This document shows, in pieces, positions 30,266 through 40,122 of a stretch of DNA of 64,000 nt. The notes below the pieces were generated by a model that was given only the letters and a program-made list of their open reading frames with translations, was not told the DNA's origin and searched no databases. Numbering within the stretch: position 1 is the first letter of the stretch; each line of letters starts with the position of its first letter. The translations under genes were made by a program, and so were the position numbers. The DNA is from an uncultured Opitutaceae bacterium (GTDB lineage: Bacteria; Verrucomicrobiota; Verrucomicrobiia; Opitutales; Opitutaceae). The DNA lies in NCBI GenBank assembly GCA_951813085.1, contig OX638348.1, forward strand, positions 3,791,627 to 3,855,626, written 5' to 3'.

Positions 30266-30408
30266 ACGTAATGTCGCATATGTTATATTCCTAGACCGAT
30301 AAGTCATAAATTGGGCCCAATTAGAAAATCTAGGTTGTATCGACAATCCTAGATGCTTACACGAAACCCTTAACGTCAAATACGAGCGTTTCCAATACCA
30401 TTTAGTAT

Positions 30409-31374
30409 ATGAGAATTTTGTCAGGCATTCAGCCCTCTGGCGTCCTGCACGTAGGGAACTACTTTGGAATGATGAAGCCGTCAATCGAGCTTCAGAACCA
30501 AGGCGAGGCATTCTATTTCATTGCCGACTACCATTCCATGACCTCGCTCTTCGATGCGGAGTTGAGACGCGAATACACGAGACAGGTAGCGATCGACTTC
30601 ATGGCTTGCGGCTTGGATCCTGAAAAGGCTGTTCTCTTCAAGCAATCGGATGTGCCCGAGCACGTAGAGCTATCCTGGATACTTTCCTCGATTTGCCCGA
30701 TGGGTTTGCTGGAACGTTGCCATAGCTATAAGGACAAGATCGCTAAGGGGCTATCCGCGAACCATGGCCTGTTCGCTTACCCAGTCCTCATGGCAGCGGA
30801 TATTCTAATATACGACGCGGAGAGCGTTCCGGTAGGCAGGGATCAAAAGCAGCATGTGGAGGTCACACGAGATCTGGCCATAAAGTTCAACCAAGCCTAT
30901 GGCGAGACCTTCGTTATACCTGAACCGCGCTTTCGTGAAGGCGCTGAAACGATCCCGGGCCTTGATGGCCAGAAGATGAGCAAGAGCTACAACAACACGG
31001 TTGAGATATTTGGAGAGGAAAAGGCGACTCGAAAGCGAATTATGAGCATTGTAATGGATAGTCGCTCTCGAGAGGAGCCTAAGCCGGATGCAGAAGAAAA
31101 CCGCGCCATTGAATTGATTAAGCACTTGGCGCATGAGGCTGTTTATTTAGATGAGGTCGAAAAGCTCAAGGCGGGTGGCTACGGCTACGGCGACCTTAAG
31201 AAGCGTCTATTCGAGCTTTATTGGGAGTATTTTCGAGAGGCGCGGGAGCGTCGAGAGGACCTAGTGAAAAACTTGGATTACGTGGATCAGGTTTTAAATG
31301 AGGGCGCTGAAAGGGCCCGTGGTATCGCTCGCGTTGTCAACAAGCGGGCTCGCGCTGCATGTGGACTTGAATAA
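30409..31374 (+). CDS. trpS: Tryptophan-tRNA ligase
   Basis: Cytoplasmic class I aminoacyl-tRNA synthetase of 321 aa charging tRNA-Trp. It starts 'MRILSGIQPSGVLHVGNYFG', where 'HVGN' is the HIGH-equivalent motif. The KMSKS loop is 'LDGQKMSKSYNNT'. 'YPVLMAADILIYDAESVPVG' is the conserved tryptophan-binding region. Length normal for bacterial TrpS. An AT-rich ~140-base leader precedes it; no T-box or attenuator was recognised. The broken cheB gene starts 33 bases downstream. Confidence 0.96.
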   Translation: MRILSGIQPSGVLHVGNYFGMMKPSIELQNQGEAFYFIADYHSMTSLFDAELRREYTRQVAIDFMACGLDPEKAVLFKQSDVPEHVELSWILSSICPMGLLERCHSYKDKIAKGLSANHGLFAYPVLMAADILIYDAESVPVGRDQKQHVEVTRDLAIKFNQAYGETFVIPEPRFREGAETIPGLDGQKMSKSYNNTVEIFGEEKATRKRIMSIVMDSRSREEPKPDAEENRAIELIKHLAHEAVYLDEVEKLKAGGYGYGDLKKRLFELYWEYFREARERREDLVKNLDYVDQVLNEGAERARGIARVVNKRARAACGLE

Positions 31375-31407
31375 GGAAGCGGAATCAATGCGAATCGGCG
31401 AAGCCTG

Positions 31408-31733
31408 ATGAGTAGGCCAAAAATAAAGGTCATGATTGTGGATGATTCGTCCACTGCCCGCCGAATCTTGACGGAGATAGTTAATCGGCACCCCTTGCTC
31501 GAAGTGACCTCGCACGTTGCGGATCCCTACGAAGCGGTTGCGGAGCTGAAGCGTCAATCGCCTGACGTTATGATCCTGGATGTGCAGATGCCTCGCATGG
31601 ATGGAATTACGTTCCTGAAGAAGCTCATGTCGATTCAACCGCTACCGGTAGTTATGTGCTCGAGCTTTACTGAGAAGGGGTCCGCTACTTCCTTGAGATG
31701 CCTGGAAAACGGAGCTATTGACATTATTGCGAA
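31408..31733 (+). pseudogene. cheB: cheB, 5' part (receiver domain), cut by an insertion
   Basis: Receiver domain of a CheB protein-glutamate methylesterase: acidic pair and 'MIVDDSSTARR', phospho-site 'VMILDVQMPRMDG', 'VVMCSSFTEKG' and 'GAIDIIAK'. The frame enters a 2086-bp element after 'GCGAA' and meets a stop at 31768-31770 inside it. Removing the element and one 8-bp duplicate restores 'DIIAK-PKSATPKEK' exactly in frame with the 3' part. CheB demethylates chemoreceptors. No other chemotaxis gene is in the window. Confidence 0.93.
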
Positions 31734-31757
31734 GGGAATTATATACCTAAGTGCCGA
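31726..31757. repeat. Left target duplication (8 bp) plus left 24-bp terminal inverted repeat
   Basis: ATTGCGAA (31726-31733) followed by the terminal repeat 31734-31757, which begins GGGAATTATATACC. It matches the right end 33796-33819 in inverted orientation at 23 of 24 positions (A/G difference at position 12). Confidence 0.95.
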
Positions 31758-31766
31758 GAGAAAGGA

Positions 31767-31943
31767 TTAGCCCTCTCGCTCTGTCTTGTGTTTTTCGATA
31801 TTTCTCTCTTCGACCGTCACAGGTTTGACCAACTCGCTGGCCAGATCGTCAGGGCTGCAATCCATAGCAAAAACTTCCTCCTTCTCCCTTCTGGTTGGTT
31901 CGTAGCTTGGCGGTAATAATTCAATGGTGCGTTTGTTCGTCAT
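31767..31943 (-). CDS. 58-aa hypothetical protein, last gene of the RM element
   Basis: ATG at 31943 overlaps the TGA of the HNH gene (ATGA) and has a strong Shine-Dalgarno (AGGAGG, 31951-31956, spacing 7). The product is small and charged: 'MTNKRTIELLPPSYEPTRRE' then 'DCSPDDLASELVKPVTVEER'. No transmembrane segment. Function unknown. Short proteins with a 'LLPPSY.P' start and a 'P..VA..L..PV' middle seem familiar as passenger ORFs behind IS1595-type transposases, but that is recollection, not a search. It could also be a controller or stabiliser of the RM pair. Confidence 0.75.
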   Translation of the reverse strand: MTNKRTIELLPPSYEPTRREKEEVFAMDCSPDDLASELVKPVTVEERNIEKHKTEREG

Positions 31944-32635
31944 TTGGGTATCCTCCTATTTTTGCGAATAATCTCTTTCAGATCTGTAACGGGCACGGGC
32001 GGGCTGGCCAGATGCACAATGGCATGACAATTTGGACACAGCGGGATCAAATCATCCATATTTGGCACCTCAGGGTTCTTAATCGAAGCTAACGGCTTAG
32101 CGTGGTGAATATGAATGAACCCACGTGCAATTTCTCCGTACATTTCTGCCATTTCCAATCGGCATCCAAAGCAACGAACGCCGTGACGTTTAATCGCGGC
32201 ATTTCTGTTTCGTGGGTCTCTCTCATATTGGTTAACGAGGATGGTTCGAGTAAGCCCCTCCTGAAACCCCTCCAATAATTCCTCTCCCTCCATCTGACAA
32301 TCTTCACTCGGATCAAATGATATCCTATAAGGCTCATCAGCGTTCTGGGGAGTTTCCAAGATTATGCGGTCGCCAGAGCGAAGCAAATACCTCCTGATAT
32401 AACCAACAACATAGGTTATGCGAGACTCGTGCTCCTTGGCACGATGGCGAAACTTAAAAGCCCATTCACGACCCGTGTGGTCAAGGCATTGAAACATAGA
32501 ACCATCACGACCACGCATGGATTCGGGAAACAACTGTTCGCCATCAACCACAGGGATTAAAATGCCGCTCTGATGGGTTTTGGATTCTCCTGCATCTGTC
32601 GCGCTTAGAATCTTAGTGATCTTCGCTACAGGCAT
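31940..32635 (-). CDS. HNH restriction endonuclease with EcoRII-N-like domain
   Basis: Protein of 231 aa, putative restriction partner of the methyltransferase upstream, whose end it overlaps by 10 bases. The N-terminal half ('LSATDAGESKTHQSGILIPV', 'RHRAKEHESRITYVVGYIRRY') resembles the B3-fold DNA-binding domain at the N-terminus of EcoRII. The C-terminal half is an HNH nuclease: two zinc Cys pairs (CFGC; CPNC) around 'FIHIHHAKPLASI' and 'LIPLCPNCHAIVH'. An EcoRII-N plus HNH combination with a Dcm-like methylase suggests a CCWGG-type specificity; this is only a guess. Confidence 0.85.
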   Translation of the reverse strand: MPVAKITKILSATDAGESKTHQSGILIPVVDGEQLFPESMRGRDGSMFQCLDHTGREWAFKFRHRAKEHESRITYVVGYIRRYLLRSGDRIILETPQNADEPYRISFDPSEDCQMEGEELLEGFQEGLTRTILVNQYERDPRNRNAAIKRHGVRCFGCRLEMAEMYGEIARGFIHIHHAKPLASIKNPEVPNMDDLIPLCPNCHAIVHLASPPVPVTDLKEIIRKNRRIPK

Positions 32636-33636
32636 TCCAAGGCTACTTTCGCGATAGCATTTGCAACCGGGACAGCTACAGCATTCCCAAATTGTTTATA
32701 AGCTTGATTGTCGGATACGGGGATTATGAATTCTGGGTTGCGATCAGCATCGAAACCTTGCAATCTCGAACATTCGCGAGGCGTCAGCCTGCGGGGGCGG
32801 TTGCGCGCTTGCTTCACAAGAATTTCAGACCCGTCCTTGCAATACCGAGACGACAAAGTACGCGCGCGATCCGTTTTGCCAACAAGACTAAAGCCGAAAC
32901 CGTTCCCTTTAGCTTCATGCTTGCGCCTGTAGGCTTGCAAATAATCCCACATGTGTTCTGTAAGCGTATATTTATCGCCCACGCGAAGGCGACCTTTTCT
33001 TCTGATGGTGTAAGGGATTTCTTCAGTCTCGCGCCCATCATGCAGCACCGTATTCAACGCAGGCCATGTGTGGTCTTCCGGTACTTCTACAGCGTCGAGA
33101 TTACAAGCTTCATTCCCCCGCCGAGCAACCACGAAAACGCGCTCTCGATGCTGGGGCACCCATGCAGCGGCGTCAAATATCTGCCACGCAACGGCGTATC
33201 CTAAGTCTTCCAAGGTGCCCCTGATGATTGCGAACGTTCTGCCTTTATCATGGTTCACGAGATTCTTAACGTTCTCCAATACCACCAAATCAGGGGCCTT
33301 TGCCTTGATAATGCGAGCTGCGTGAAAAAATAAAGTCCCCTGATTTTCACAAGACATGCCCGTCGCCACCCCCAAAGCGTTGCGCTTTGAAATGCCGGCG
33401 ATACTGAACGGTTGACAAGGAAACCCAGCCAATAGAACATCGTGAGAAGGAACAGAATTGGCCTCTAGCTCACGAACATCCCCAACATCGATTGTGACAT
33501 TAAGATTATTCGCTTGGTAGGTTTTGGCAGCATACCTATCGAATTCGTTAGCGAATACGCACATAGCTCCTTCACGCTTAAACCCCTCTCCCAGTCCGCC
33601 AATACCGGCGAACAATTCAACATAGCGAACGGTCAT
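32626..33636 (-). CDS. dcm: DNA C5-cytosine methyltransferase (element-borne)
   Basis: Type II methyltransferase of 336 aa. Motif I 'VELFAGIGGLGEGF', motif IV 'GFPCQPFSIAG' with the catalytic Cys, motif VI 'VLENVKNL', motif VIII 'QHRERVFVVA', target region, then motif IX 'RRLTPRECSRLQGF' and motif X 'QFGNAVAVPVANAI'. It transfers methyl groups to C5 of cytosine to protect host DNA from the HNH enzyme. Its ATG overlaps the stop of a short leader ORF (ATGA), so translation is probably coupled. The gene lies in the element inserted in cheB. Confidence 0.95.
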   Translation of the reverse strand: MTVRYVELFAGIGGLGEGFKREGAMCVFANEFDRYAAKTYQANNLNVTIDVGDVRELEANSVPSHDVLLAGFPCQPFSIAGISKRNALGVATGMSCENQGTLFFHAARIIKAKAPDLVVLENVKNLVNHDKGRTFAIIRGTLEDLGYAVAWQIFDAAAWVPQHRERVFVVARRGNEACNLDAVEVPEDHTWPALNTVLHDGRETEEIPYTIRRKGRLRVGDKYTLTEHMWDYLQAYRRKHEAKGNGFGFSLVGKTDRARTLSSRYCKDGSEILVKQARNRPRRLTPRECSRLQGFDADRNPEFIIPVSDNQAYKQFGNAVAVPVANAIAKVALECL

Positions 33637-33746
33637 GATTCGGCAGTAGTATTGCTAGGGGACAGCCGAAACAGCTCTGGCAGCGCAATCCCTTTTCGAT
33701 CCGCTCTTCCTAGCACGTTCTTTCCCATAGCCCTCTCCGTCAACAT
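33633..33746 (-). pseudogene. Leader ORF resembling the N-terminus of an IS1595-type transposase
   Basis: Open frame from ATG 33746 (or ATG 33728) to TGA 33633-33635, 37 or 31 aa, ending in ATGA shared with the methyltransferase start. The part 'MGKNVLGRADRKGIALPELF' then 'RLSPSNTTAES' resembles the pre-zinc-ribbon start of ISXO2/IS1595-type transposases, where 'KG-x-S-L-x-E-L-F' and 'FPD-x-x-T-A' precede the Trp-Phe and zinc cysteines. Everything after that point is gone. The leader may now act only to deliver ribosomes to the methyltransferase. Confidence 0.6.
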
Positions 33747-33795
33747 TGCGTCTCCCCATAATAGCGCCTAAAATCACTAGCCGCGTCAACCGTTT

Positions 33796-33827
33796 TCGGC
33801 ACTTAGGCATATAATTCCCATTGCGAA
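33796..33827. repeat. Right 24-bp terminal inverted repeat plus target duplication
   Basis: Terminal repeat 33796-33819 ends ATATAATTCCC and is followed by the second ATTGCGAA copy (33820-33827). See the left end for the match. Confidence 0.95.
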
Positions 33828-34609
<782 letters not shown>

Positions 34610-34624
34610 CGCGGCGAGCCGCGT

Positions 34625-36467
34625 CTAGAAGGAATCATATATGAATTTGGCCAGCGGATCGTTGGCTTCTCTTGCACCATACCGTGGCTATTGAAGCCAA
34701 GAATCTTTAGGGAGGAGCCTTTCCCTGCTTTTGTGAGCGCTTTATGCATCTGACGCGATTGCCGGGAAGCGACTATTTCGTCGCTTCCTCCATGAAGCAG
34801 ATACACGGGCGCTGCAATTTGATCCGCTACGGTTATCGCTGATGCAGCCTGCCACCAATCCTTCTCGTTGTCGTAGTCGCCATAGTAGGTATGGAGCTTC
34901 AATTTCCAGTAGACAGGCTCTTTGGCAAACTCTCGATCCATCTCCTTGACCCAGTCATACACGCCGGCGTACCCAATAACGCAGGCGAAAAGGCTTGGGT
35001 GTTCTGCTGCGGTCCTTAGGGCAACATGGCCGCCGAAGCTAGAACCGTAAATGGCGATTTGACCGGGGGTGGCATACCCCTGCTCGATGGCCCATTTGAC
35101 GCCATCCGCGGTATCGACGATCGATGCGTGGATCGCTTCGAGATGCGAATAGGGACTGTATTGCAGTCCGTAATCGCTCGAGCCCCTGTAGTTGATTTTC
35201 ATTACGGTATATCCTAAGGCTGCGAAGTACTGGGCTTCGCTGTCCCATCCCCAATAGTCGCGGGCTCGTGGACCTCCATGAATCATGACGACCAGACCTT
35301 TTCCGGGACTGCCTCCTCTGGGGCTTGTTAGGAGCGCGTGAATTTCTTTTCCCTCGCTTCCCGGATAGGTGATCGGATTGACGGGAGACATCTTATTCGG
35401 ATCGATCCAAGGGCGTTCACTACCGATGACGCTTGTGTCGCCTGATTCCCCGTCAAACAGCAACCACTCGCCGGGGTGCCGGTCGCTGTGTCGACGCACA
35501 ACGGTTAGCCCATTGCTTGCGAAACCGTGGATATCGTTGAGGGTTTGGGGGAAAGGCCTGATTGATTTGCTCTTGTAGGTGATGATGAGATTCCTGGAAC
35601 CAGATTGTGCGTCGCCTATCGGACTGGTAGCGGAAGCCGAATACCTCCTCGGTTTCCGGATCCATAATGTACTCCTCCGGAATGAGGTCGTAGTTGGGGT
35701 CCTCGATGATGGGTCCATAGAACGCATTCTTCGCGCAATCGAATGCCCGAGCGATGACGCGGTCTCCTCCATCGGGTCGATAGAAGGCGAGCGTTTTTTC
35801 GGGTTCATTGAGAAATAGGATGCCGTACGAATTCGTTCCTGGGTTGATCTCTTTCCATGGCGCATCAGGGTGGGCCCGATACTCGAAACGATCGTCTTCG
35901 TTCTCGTCTACCCACTGACGTATGCGTACGATCCCGTCCTTATCCGTAAACCAGCTGATGATATGCCCGGGATTTCGAATCAACGTCTTCCGCCCAAGCG
36001 ATTCGATATCGTAAAGCTCAAGATCGAAGAACTTTTCGCTGCGGCCCGTATCCTTGATGAGGAGCTTGTTCTCTCGATCCGGAATCAGATCGTATACCTC
36101 TACGTAGTCATTTGCTTTGCTCAAGGACAGTCTGCGATTGGTTGAGAAAACCTGCGAAGGTATTCCCAGTCTTTGAGCGAATATGAGCACCTCGTCCTGG
36201 CTGACCCAATAGTGATCATATACGGAGTGACCGCTTCCCGCGGAAACTGATCGCCGTCTCCCTGTATCGAACTCGTAAGTGAAAAGGCTCCGCTTCCCGT
36301 TGTAGCCAATATAGCTGAGATAGCGATTTCCAGGCGATATTCGAGCCGCTTCGATATCCGGTTTGAAGAAGAACTAGCTGAGCCAATGTCTTTGGCTTGC
36401 GGGCGCTTGCCTCGAAAGCGAAGAGCGTCGTCGCGGCCAAGGCGAAATACAATACGATGCGTGACAT
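34625..36467 (-). pseudogene. S9 prolyl-oligopeptidase-family peptidase, three frameshifts
   Basis: A secreted serine peptidase of about 610 aa if repaired. Start ATG 36467 with signal peptide (RIVLYFALAATTLFAFEASA). Then a beta-propeller half ('ARISPGNRYLSYIGYNGKR', 'HIISWFTDKDGIVRIRQW') and an alpha/beta-hydrolase half with nucleophile 'GSSFGGH', Asp in 'LLHGGSDEIV' and His in 'GFNSHGM'. Frame changes are needed near 36372, 35600 and 34665; after the last the protein ends 'ANDPLAKFIYDSF' at 34625. All catalytic residues remain, so decay is recent or the indels are errors. The gene is convergent with the broken cheB. Confidence 0.82.
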
Positions 36468-36881
36468 TCGGCTATTTGGGTAGGAAGGAGCGCGGCTGAG
36501 CATTCAATGGTCGCGGAAGACGCGGTATTACTATATACGGTTCAATTGCCGTTTAGGATTCACGGATAGATACTTGCGTTTGTCTAGAAGATCTACCCCA
36601 ATGGGTCTATCTATTGTGGGTCGTATGATGCGTTACGTATGATCATCCGCCAAACCAGAAATCTATTTGATCCCGCAACCGTTGAGCGATTCCATTCTCT
36701 CGATCATTACATTGCTATTGGAGTCGTAGAATCTGCATCGATGGCGATTCATGCGTTTCGGATCAGGAGGGCATCTTCCTCGCTTCGCTAGTTATCGAAA
36801 ACGAATCGGAAATTCGAGCCTGTAAAATTTTTTGTGTAAATGATTCGAACTGATGTTCTTAAGCGCTAGAGAGAACATCGA
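36468..36881. other. Intergenic, probable left flank and end of an IS256-type remnant
   Basis: No gene seen. From about 36815 the sequence 'GAGCCTGTAAAATTTTTTGT' looks like the AT-rich end of an IS256-family element (such ends often contain TTTTTGTGTAAA) and lies 65 bases before the transposase start. The remaining ~340 bases show nothing I can name. Confidence 0.4.
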
Positions 36882-37433
36882 ATGGAAGACGAGATCAAGG
36901 AGGAGCTGATCGACCAGCCTCTCGACGGCTATAGCGGCCCGGAGGGCCTGGTAGGTCCCGAAGGGCTTTTAGCAGAGCTGAAGAAGCGGCTGATGAACCG
37001 GGTTCTGGACGCGGAGCTGACCGCTCACCTGGGGCGGGGGAAGCATGCCTGGGCCAATGGCGGGAACGTCCGCAGCGGGCGCAGCGGCAAGACGCTTCGC
37101 AGCGACGACGGGAAGCTTGCGATCGAGGTTCCCCGGGACCGCAAGGGCGAGCTCGAGCCGGCGCTCGCTCCGAAGAGGCAGCGCCGCTTCGACGGCTTCG
37201 GCGAGGTGATCGTGAGCCTGCGCTCTCGGGGCCTGACGGTCCGGGATGTCCAGGAGCGCCTGCTTGGGATGCACAAGGTGGAGGTCTCGCCCATGCTCAT
37301 CCCCAACGCCACCGAGGCGGTGGCCGAGGAGGTCGAGCAGTGGCAGTCGCGGCCGCTGGAGCGGGAGTTGCTGGCGCAAGAGGTGACTTCGCTTCTTCTT
37401 AAAGAAGAATTAACTAACATGACCTTATCATAA
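36882..37433 (+). pseudogene. IS256/Mutator-family transposase, N-terminal remnant
   Basis: The first ~165 residues match Mutator-type transposases: 'LLAELKKRLMNRVLDAELTAHLG' near residue 30, then 'GNVRSGRSGKTLRSDDG' (usually N-x-R-N-G-x-x-x-K-T-V), 'IEVPRDRKGELEPALAPKRQ' and 'VIVSLRSRGLTVRDVQERL'. After 'PLERELLAQ' (about 37376) the sequence becomes AT-rich and unrelated. All three DDE residues, which lie downstream in this family, are lost, as is the right end. GC content is clearly higher than in the flanks, marking it as foreign. Confidence 0.85.
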
Positions 37434-37472
37434 GGTCTCAATTTGCGATTAGGCAAAGATCAACGGTGACGT

Positions 37473-38300
37473 TCAATTATATCCGCTCGCGCAGGCGACA
37501 AGAGCCTTAGCAAGAGCATTGTATCGTTTTCTCAAAACTTCTGGGTTATTCTGCACTTGGGCTAAAATACCTTCAGCGGTTAGGGCAGCCAAGGAAGTTG
37601 ATCGTGCCTTGTCTATCGACTGAGCATTATACGTAAATGCATTTCCACTTTGGTCTTTAGCCGATTGAACAAGATTTTTCAAATTCGATACTTCAGTTTT
37701 AACTTTTTCTTCAACTTCGGCATCGGCGACCAAAGAATCCTGCAATCTCTGCTTCAATTGATCTACATCCAAAGGATTACGGGCAATATTGACCTGTTCA
37801 GTTCTCAATTTTTTGAATACGCTATCTAGAGCCATAGCGATTTCTCCCATCGCCTTTGGATCATGAACGTTATCCAAGCCACTAGACCGAATTTTTTGAA
37901 AAATACACTCATATGCCTCTGCAGCCCCTAGATAATTATCAGCCTGAGTTTTCACCTCGTAGGCATTAGAAAAAACGTCAGGCGCTCCCGCCAAAGCAAC
38001 GGCCCACTCGACAAGATCAACATCCCCGTCCAATCCTGCAACAAATCCCGAAACACTCGCAACAAAACGCACGTTCTTGAATGCATTCTCAACACCCACT
38101 ATCTTAATATATTTCTGATAGCAAAATTCCTGCAGAGTCCACGCTTGTTTTTTCGCTTCGACCAAGGTTAGTGGAACAGCTAAATTGCTTGGCGGGGCGT
38201 TATAAGTTGTCGGTTTGATAACCTTATGAGGGCTCAGGACCGTACAACCAGCGGACACAAACAGAACGACAGAGACAACGAGAAACTTAGCAGCTTTCAT
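37473..38300 (-). CDS. Hypothetical lipoprotein
   Basis: From ATG 38300 about 275 aa with a clear lipoprotein signal (MKAAKFLVVSVVLFVSAGC). The mature part is mostly helical, with 'AKKQAWTLQEFCYQKYIKIVG' and a 'EVEEKVKTEVSNLKNLVQSA' stretch that could be coiled coil. I recognise no family. It sits in AT-richer DNA than the genes before 31 kb, between an IS remnant and hipBA, so it probably belongs to the accessory region. Confidence 0.6.
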   Translation of the reverse strand: MKAAKFLVVSVVLFVSAGCTVLSPHKVIKPTTYNAPPSNLAVPLTLVEAKKQAWTLQEFCYQKYIKIVGVENAFKNVRFVASVSGFVAGLDGDVDLVEWAVALAGAPDVFSNAYEVKTQADNYLGAAEAYECIFQKIRSSGLDNVHDPKAMGEIAMALDSVFKKLRTEQVNIARNPLDVDQLKQRLQDSLVADAEVEEKVKTEVSNLKNLVQSAKDQSGNAFTYNAQSIDKARSTSLAALTAEGILAQVQNNPEVLRKRYNALAKALVACASGYN

Positions 38301-38547
38301 ATGAGTAGGATTCTCAACGATACCAAACAGATCAAAATTTGGTGCCAAGATCAGTTAATCGATTATACGCAGAGGATTAAATATGGCGTGGGAGCAGTAT
38401 AGGTTTCATTCATACACGAGAACCGTTAACGTGATCAAACACGACTGACAACTGCTCACATGTCATCCTTTCCTGTCTCGTAACCCTTTTCCCGTCTCGG
38501 CTACAATTGAACATTGGTTGCGAGGACCGAGCCAGTCCTTCCTACCC

Positions 38548-39852
38548 TTAAACCGCCGCTGCTCGCAATGCGGTTCTAATTCGAGTGGTTTCTTCATCGC
38601 CTACCTTGGCTTGGTTCGCGAATGTTTCCCAATCCTCCAAAGACGCGACCACCGCATCGATCGCGTTCTTCAGCTTCGGTACGGTAGCCACATCGCATTG
38701 TCGACCAATGGCCAGGAGGTCCTCCCTTGAAATTGCTTCTCGCTTCCCCAGGACCGACATTTGCTGGGTCGCCGTCCATTTGCCGGGTTGAGGATTGAAC
38801 GCATAGGTTACGTCATAAGCCGGCGCCAGTTCCCAGCCTCCGGATGCTCCGAGCATAAATCCGAAGTTCTTCGTATGGTCATCGCGATTGCATCCTAGGA
38901 TATTGAATACCATTCTCCTAAATCCCTCCAGCTTCGACCGAGGCGGTAAATCCAGATCCTCGATAACCTTAAAATAGTCCTCGTACGAATGGCTGTGCGT
39001 GCCCGGGGCGCTATACTGCATGTGGGCTACCCCGCATAGGGACGCGCAGTGGATCTTGCCGCCATCCGGAGTGCGGTCATATCGCCGGGTCATAAAATGG
39101 GCCCGGCCTCCTTCTTCGAACAACTGGCACTCAGACATCGTCAGTCCCGCTTCTTTCGCCATTAAATAATAAGCGTATTCAATCCTTCCATACCCTTGCG
39201 GATCCCGAACGCCATCAAATGATTCCGAAACCCCGTCGAATTTCAGCAGCCAGTGCTCAAAGCCCGGTAGCGCATCCGCCTGACCCGAACGGACTTCCAT
39301 CGTCCCTGGATTGAGCGCGATCACCGCCTTAGCCCTCGCGCCACCGGCAGATGTTCCCACCCTAAGGATCTCTCTCAGACCTTCCTCGTTATTCAGCTCC
39401 GTCGTTAGCCCGTCTTTCTGAGACAAGGCTCGGGAAGCCAGCTCGACCAGCTTGTCGATTTCAACACGCTCCGAGACCGAGGACTTGTCCCTAAGTCCCG
39501 GCTGAAACTCGAGCGCTCCCATGCCTCGATTTCCGATGTAGCACAGGCGCTCAACCGGAGAAAAGTCCGTCGGTTCGCGCCCCTGCTGCCTGAGCCAGGC
39601 GTCGATCAAAGTATGCCCATAGGCATCCGGCAGGCAATCGGACAACATGCCCGGCAGACCAAAATAGGACTCATGCAAATTCGGAAACTGGAAAGGGCCC
39701 GCCCTCAACGGCATCTTCAACGGCGCCAGCTCCACCCCTTCCCGCGCAAACTCGGGCGTGTATTCAAAAACCGCAAAGCGGCGGGACGCATCCCAGAACA
39801 CCACCCCAGCTTTCGCGCCCTGGTAAAAAACGTTTGCGATGGAAGTTGCCAT
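38548..39852 (-). CDS. hipA: HipA-type serine/threonine kinase toxin
   Basis: Protein of 434 aa. In E. coli HipA phosphorylates glutamyl-tRNA synthetase and induces dormancy; the target here is unknown. HipA_N: 'KMPLRAGPFQFPNLHESYFGL', 'LPGMLSDCLPDAYG'. HipA_C kinase: P-loop 'GTSAGGARAKAVIALN', ATP lysine in 'HWLLKFDG', catalytic 'NRDDHTKNFGFML' and metal-binding 'LAPAYDVTYAF'. All kinase motifs are intact. The gene starts directly at the hipB stop codon with no spacer, the usual antitoxin-toxin operon order. Confidence 0.92.
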   Translation of the reverse strand: MATSIANVFYQGAKAGVVFWDASRRFAVFEYTPEFAREGVELAPLKMPLRAGPFQFPNLHESYFGLPGMLSDCLPDAYGHTLIDAWLRQQGREPTDFSPVERLCYIGNRGMGALEFQPGLRDKSSVSERVEIDKLVELASRALSQKDGLTTELNNEEGLREILRVGTSAGGARAKAVIALNPGTMEVRSGQADALPGFEHWLLKFDGVSESFDGVRDPQGYGRIEYAYYLMAKEAGLTMSECQLFEEGGRAHFMTRRYDRTPDGGKIHCASLCGVAHMQYSAPGTHSHSYEDYFKVIEDLDLPPRSKLEGFRRMVFNILGCNRDDHTKNFGFMLGASGGWELAPAYDVTYAFNPQPGKWTATQQMSVLGKREAISREDLLAIGRQCDVATVPKLKNAIDAVVASLEDWETFANQAKVGDEETTRIRTALRAAAV

Positions 39853-40122
39853 CTAGCGAACCCGTTGCCTTTGCTTCCCCGCCAGCTTCTGCAGATCGAT
39901 CGGACTCACCGCCGGAGCCGGCAGCATCTCAGCCAAAGCCTCCCGGTGCCCTAATGCCCTCAGGATCCGCACCAGCGACGCCGTGGCGACCGAACGGCCA
40001 TTCTCCAGCGCGGAAATCACGTCCGAACTAACCGCCGCCTTGTCAGCCAAGTCCTTCTGCTTGATCCCCTGGGCAATCCGCTCTCTGCGAACCCGTTTTC
40101 CCAGCTCTTCTAGTTCTTTCAT
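39853..40122 (-). CDS. hipB: HipB-like XRE antitoxin
   Basis: DNA-binding antitoxin of 89 aa. Helix-turn-helix 'RIAQGIKQKDLADKAAVSSDVISALENG' spans residues ~15-45 ('Q.DLA..A.V.....S.LE.G' is the XRE core). It neutralises HipA and represses its own operon in the known systems. The stop codon is adjacent to the hipA ATG. Confidence 0.9.
   Translation of the reverse strand: MKELEELGKRVRRERIAQGIKQKDLADKAAVSSDVISALENGRSVATASLVRILRALGHREALAEMLPAPAVSPIDLQKLAGKQRQRVR

Larger units (their letters stand above)
31734..33819. mobile_element. IS1595-like element in which an RM system replaces the transposase
   Basis: A 2086-bp segment bounded by 24-bp inverted repeats (23/24 identical) and flanked by an 8-bp direct repeat of target DNA, cleanly splitting cheB. 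The ends start GGGAATTAT. From memory this fits the ISNwi1 subgroup of the IS1595 family, which also makes 8-bp duplications. Genes, all on the minus strand, overlap end to start: a 31-37-aa leader resembling the N-terminus of an IS1595-type transposase, a C5 methyltransferase, an HNH endonuclease and a 58-aa protein. No intact transposase exists inside, so movement would have needed one in trans. Confidence 0.88.
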
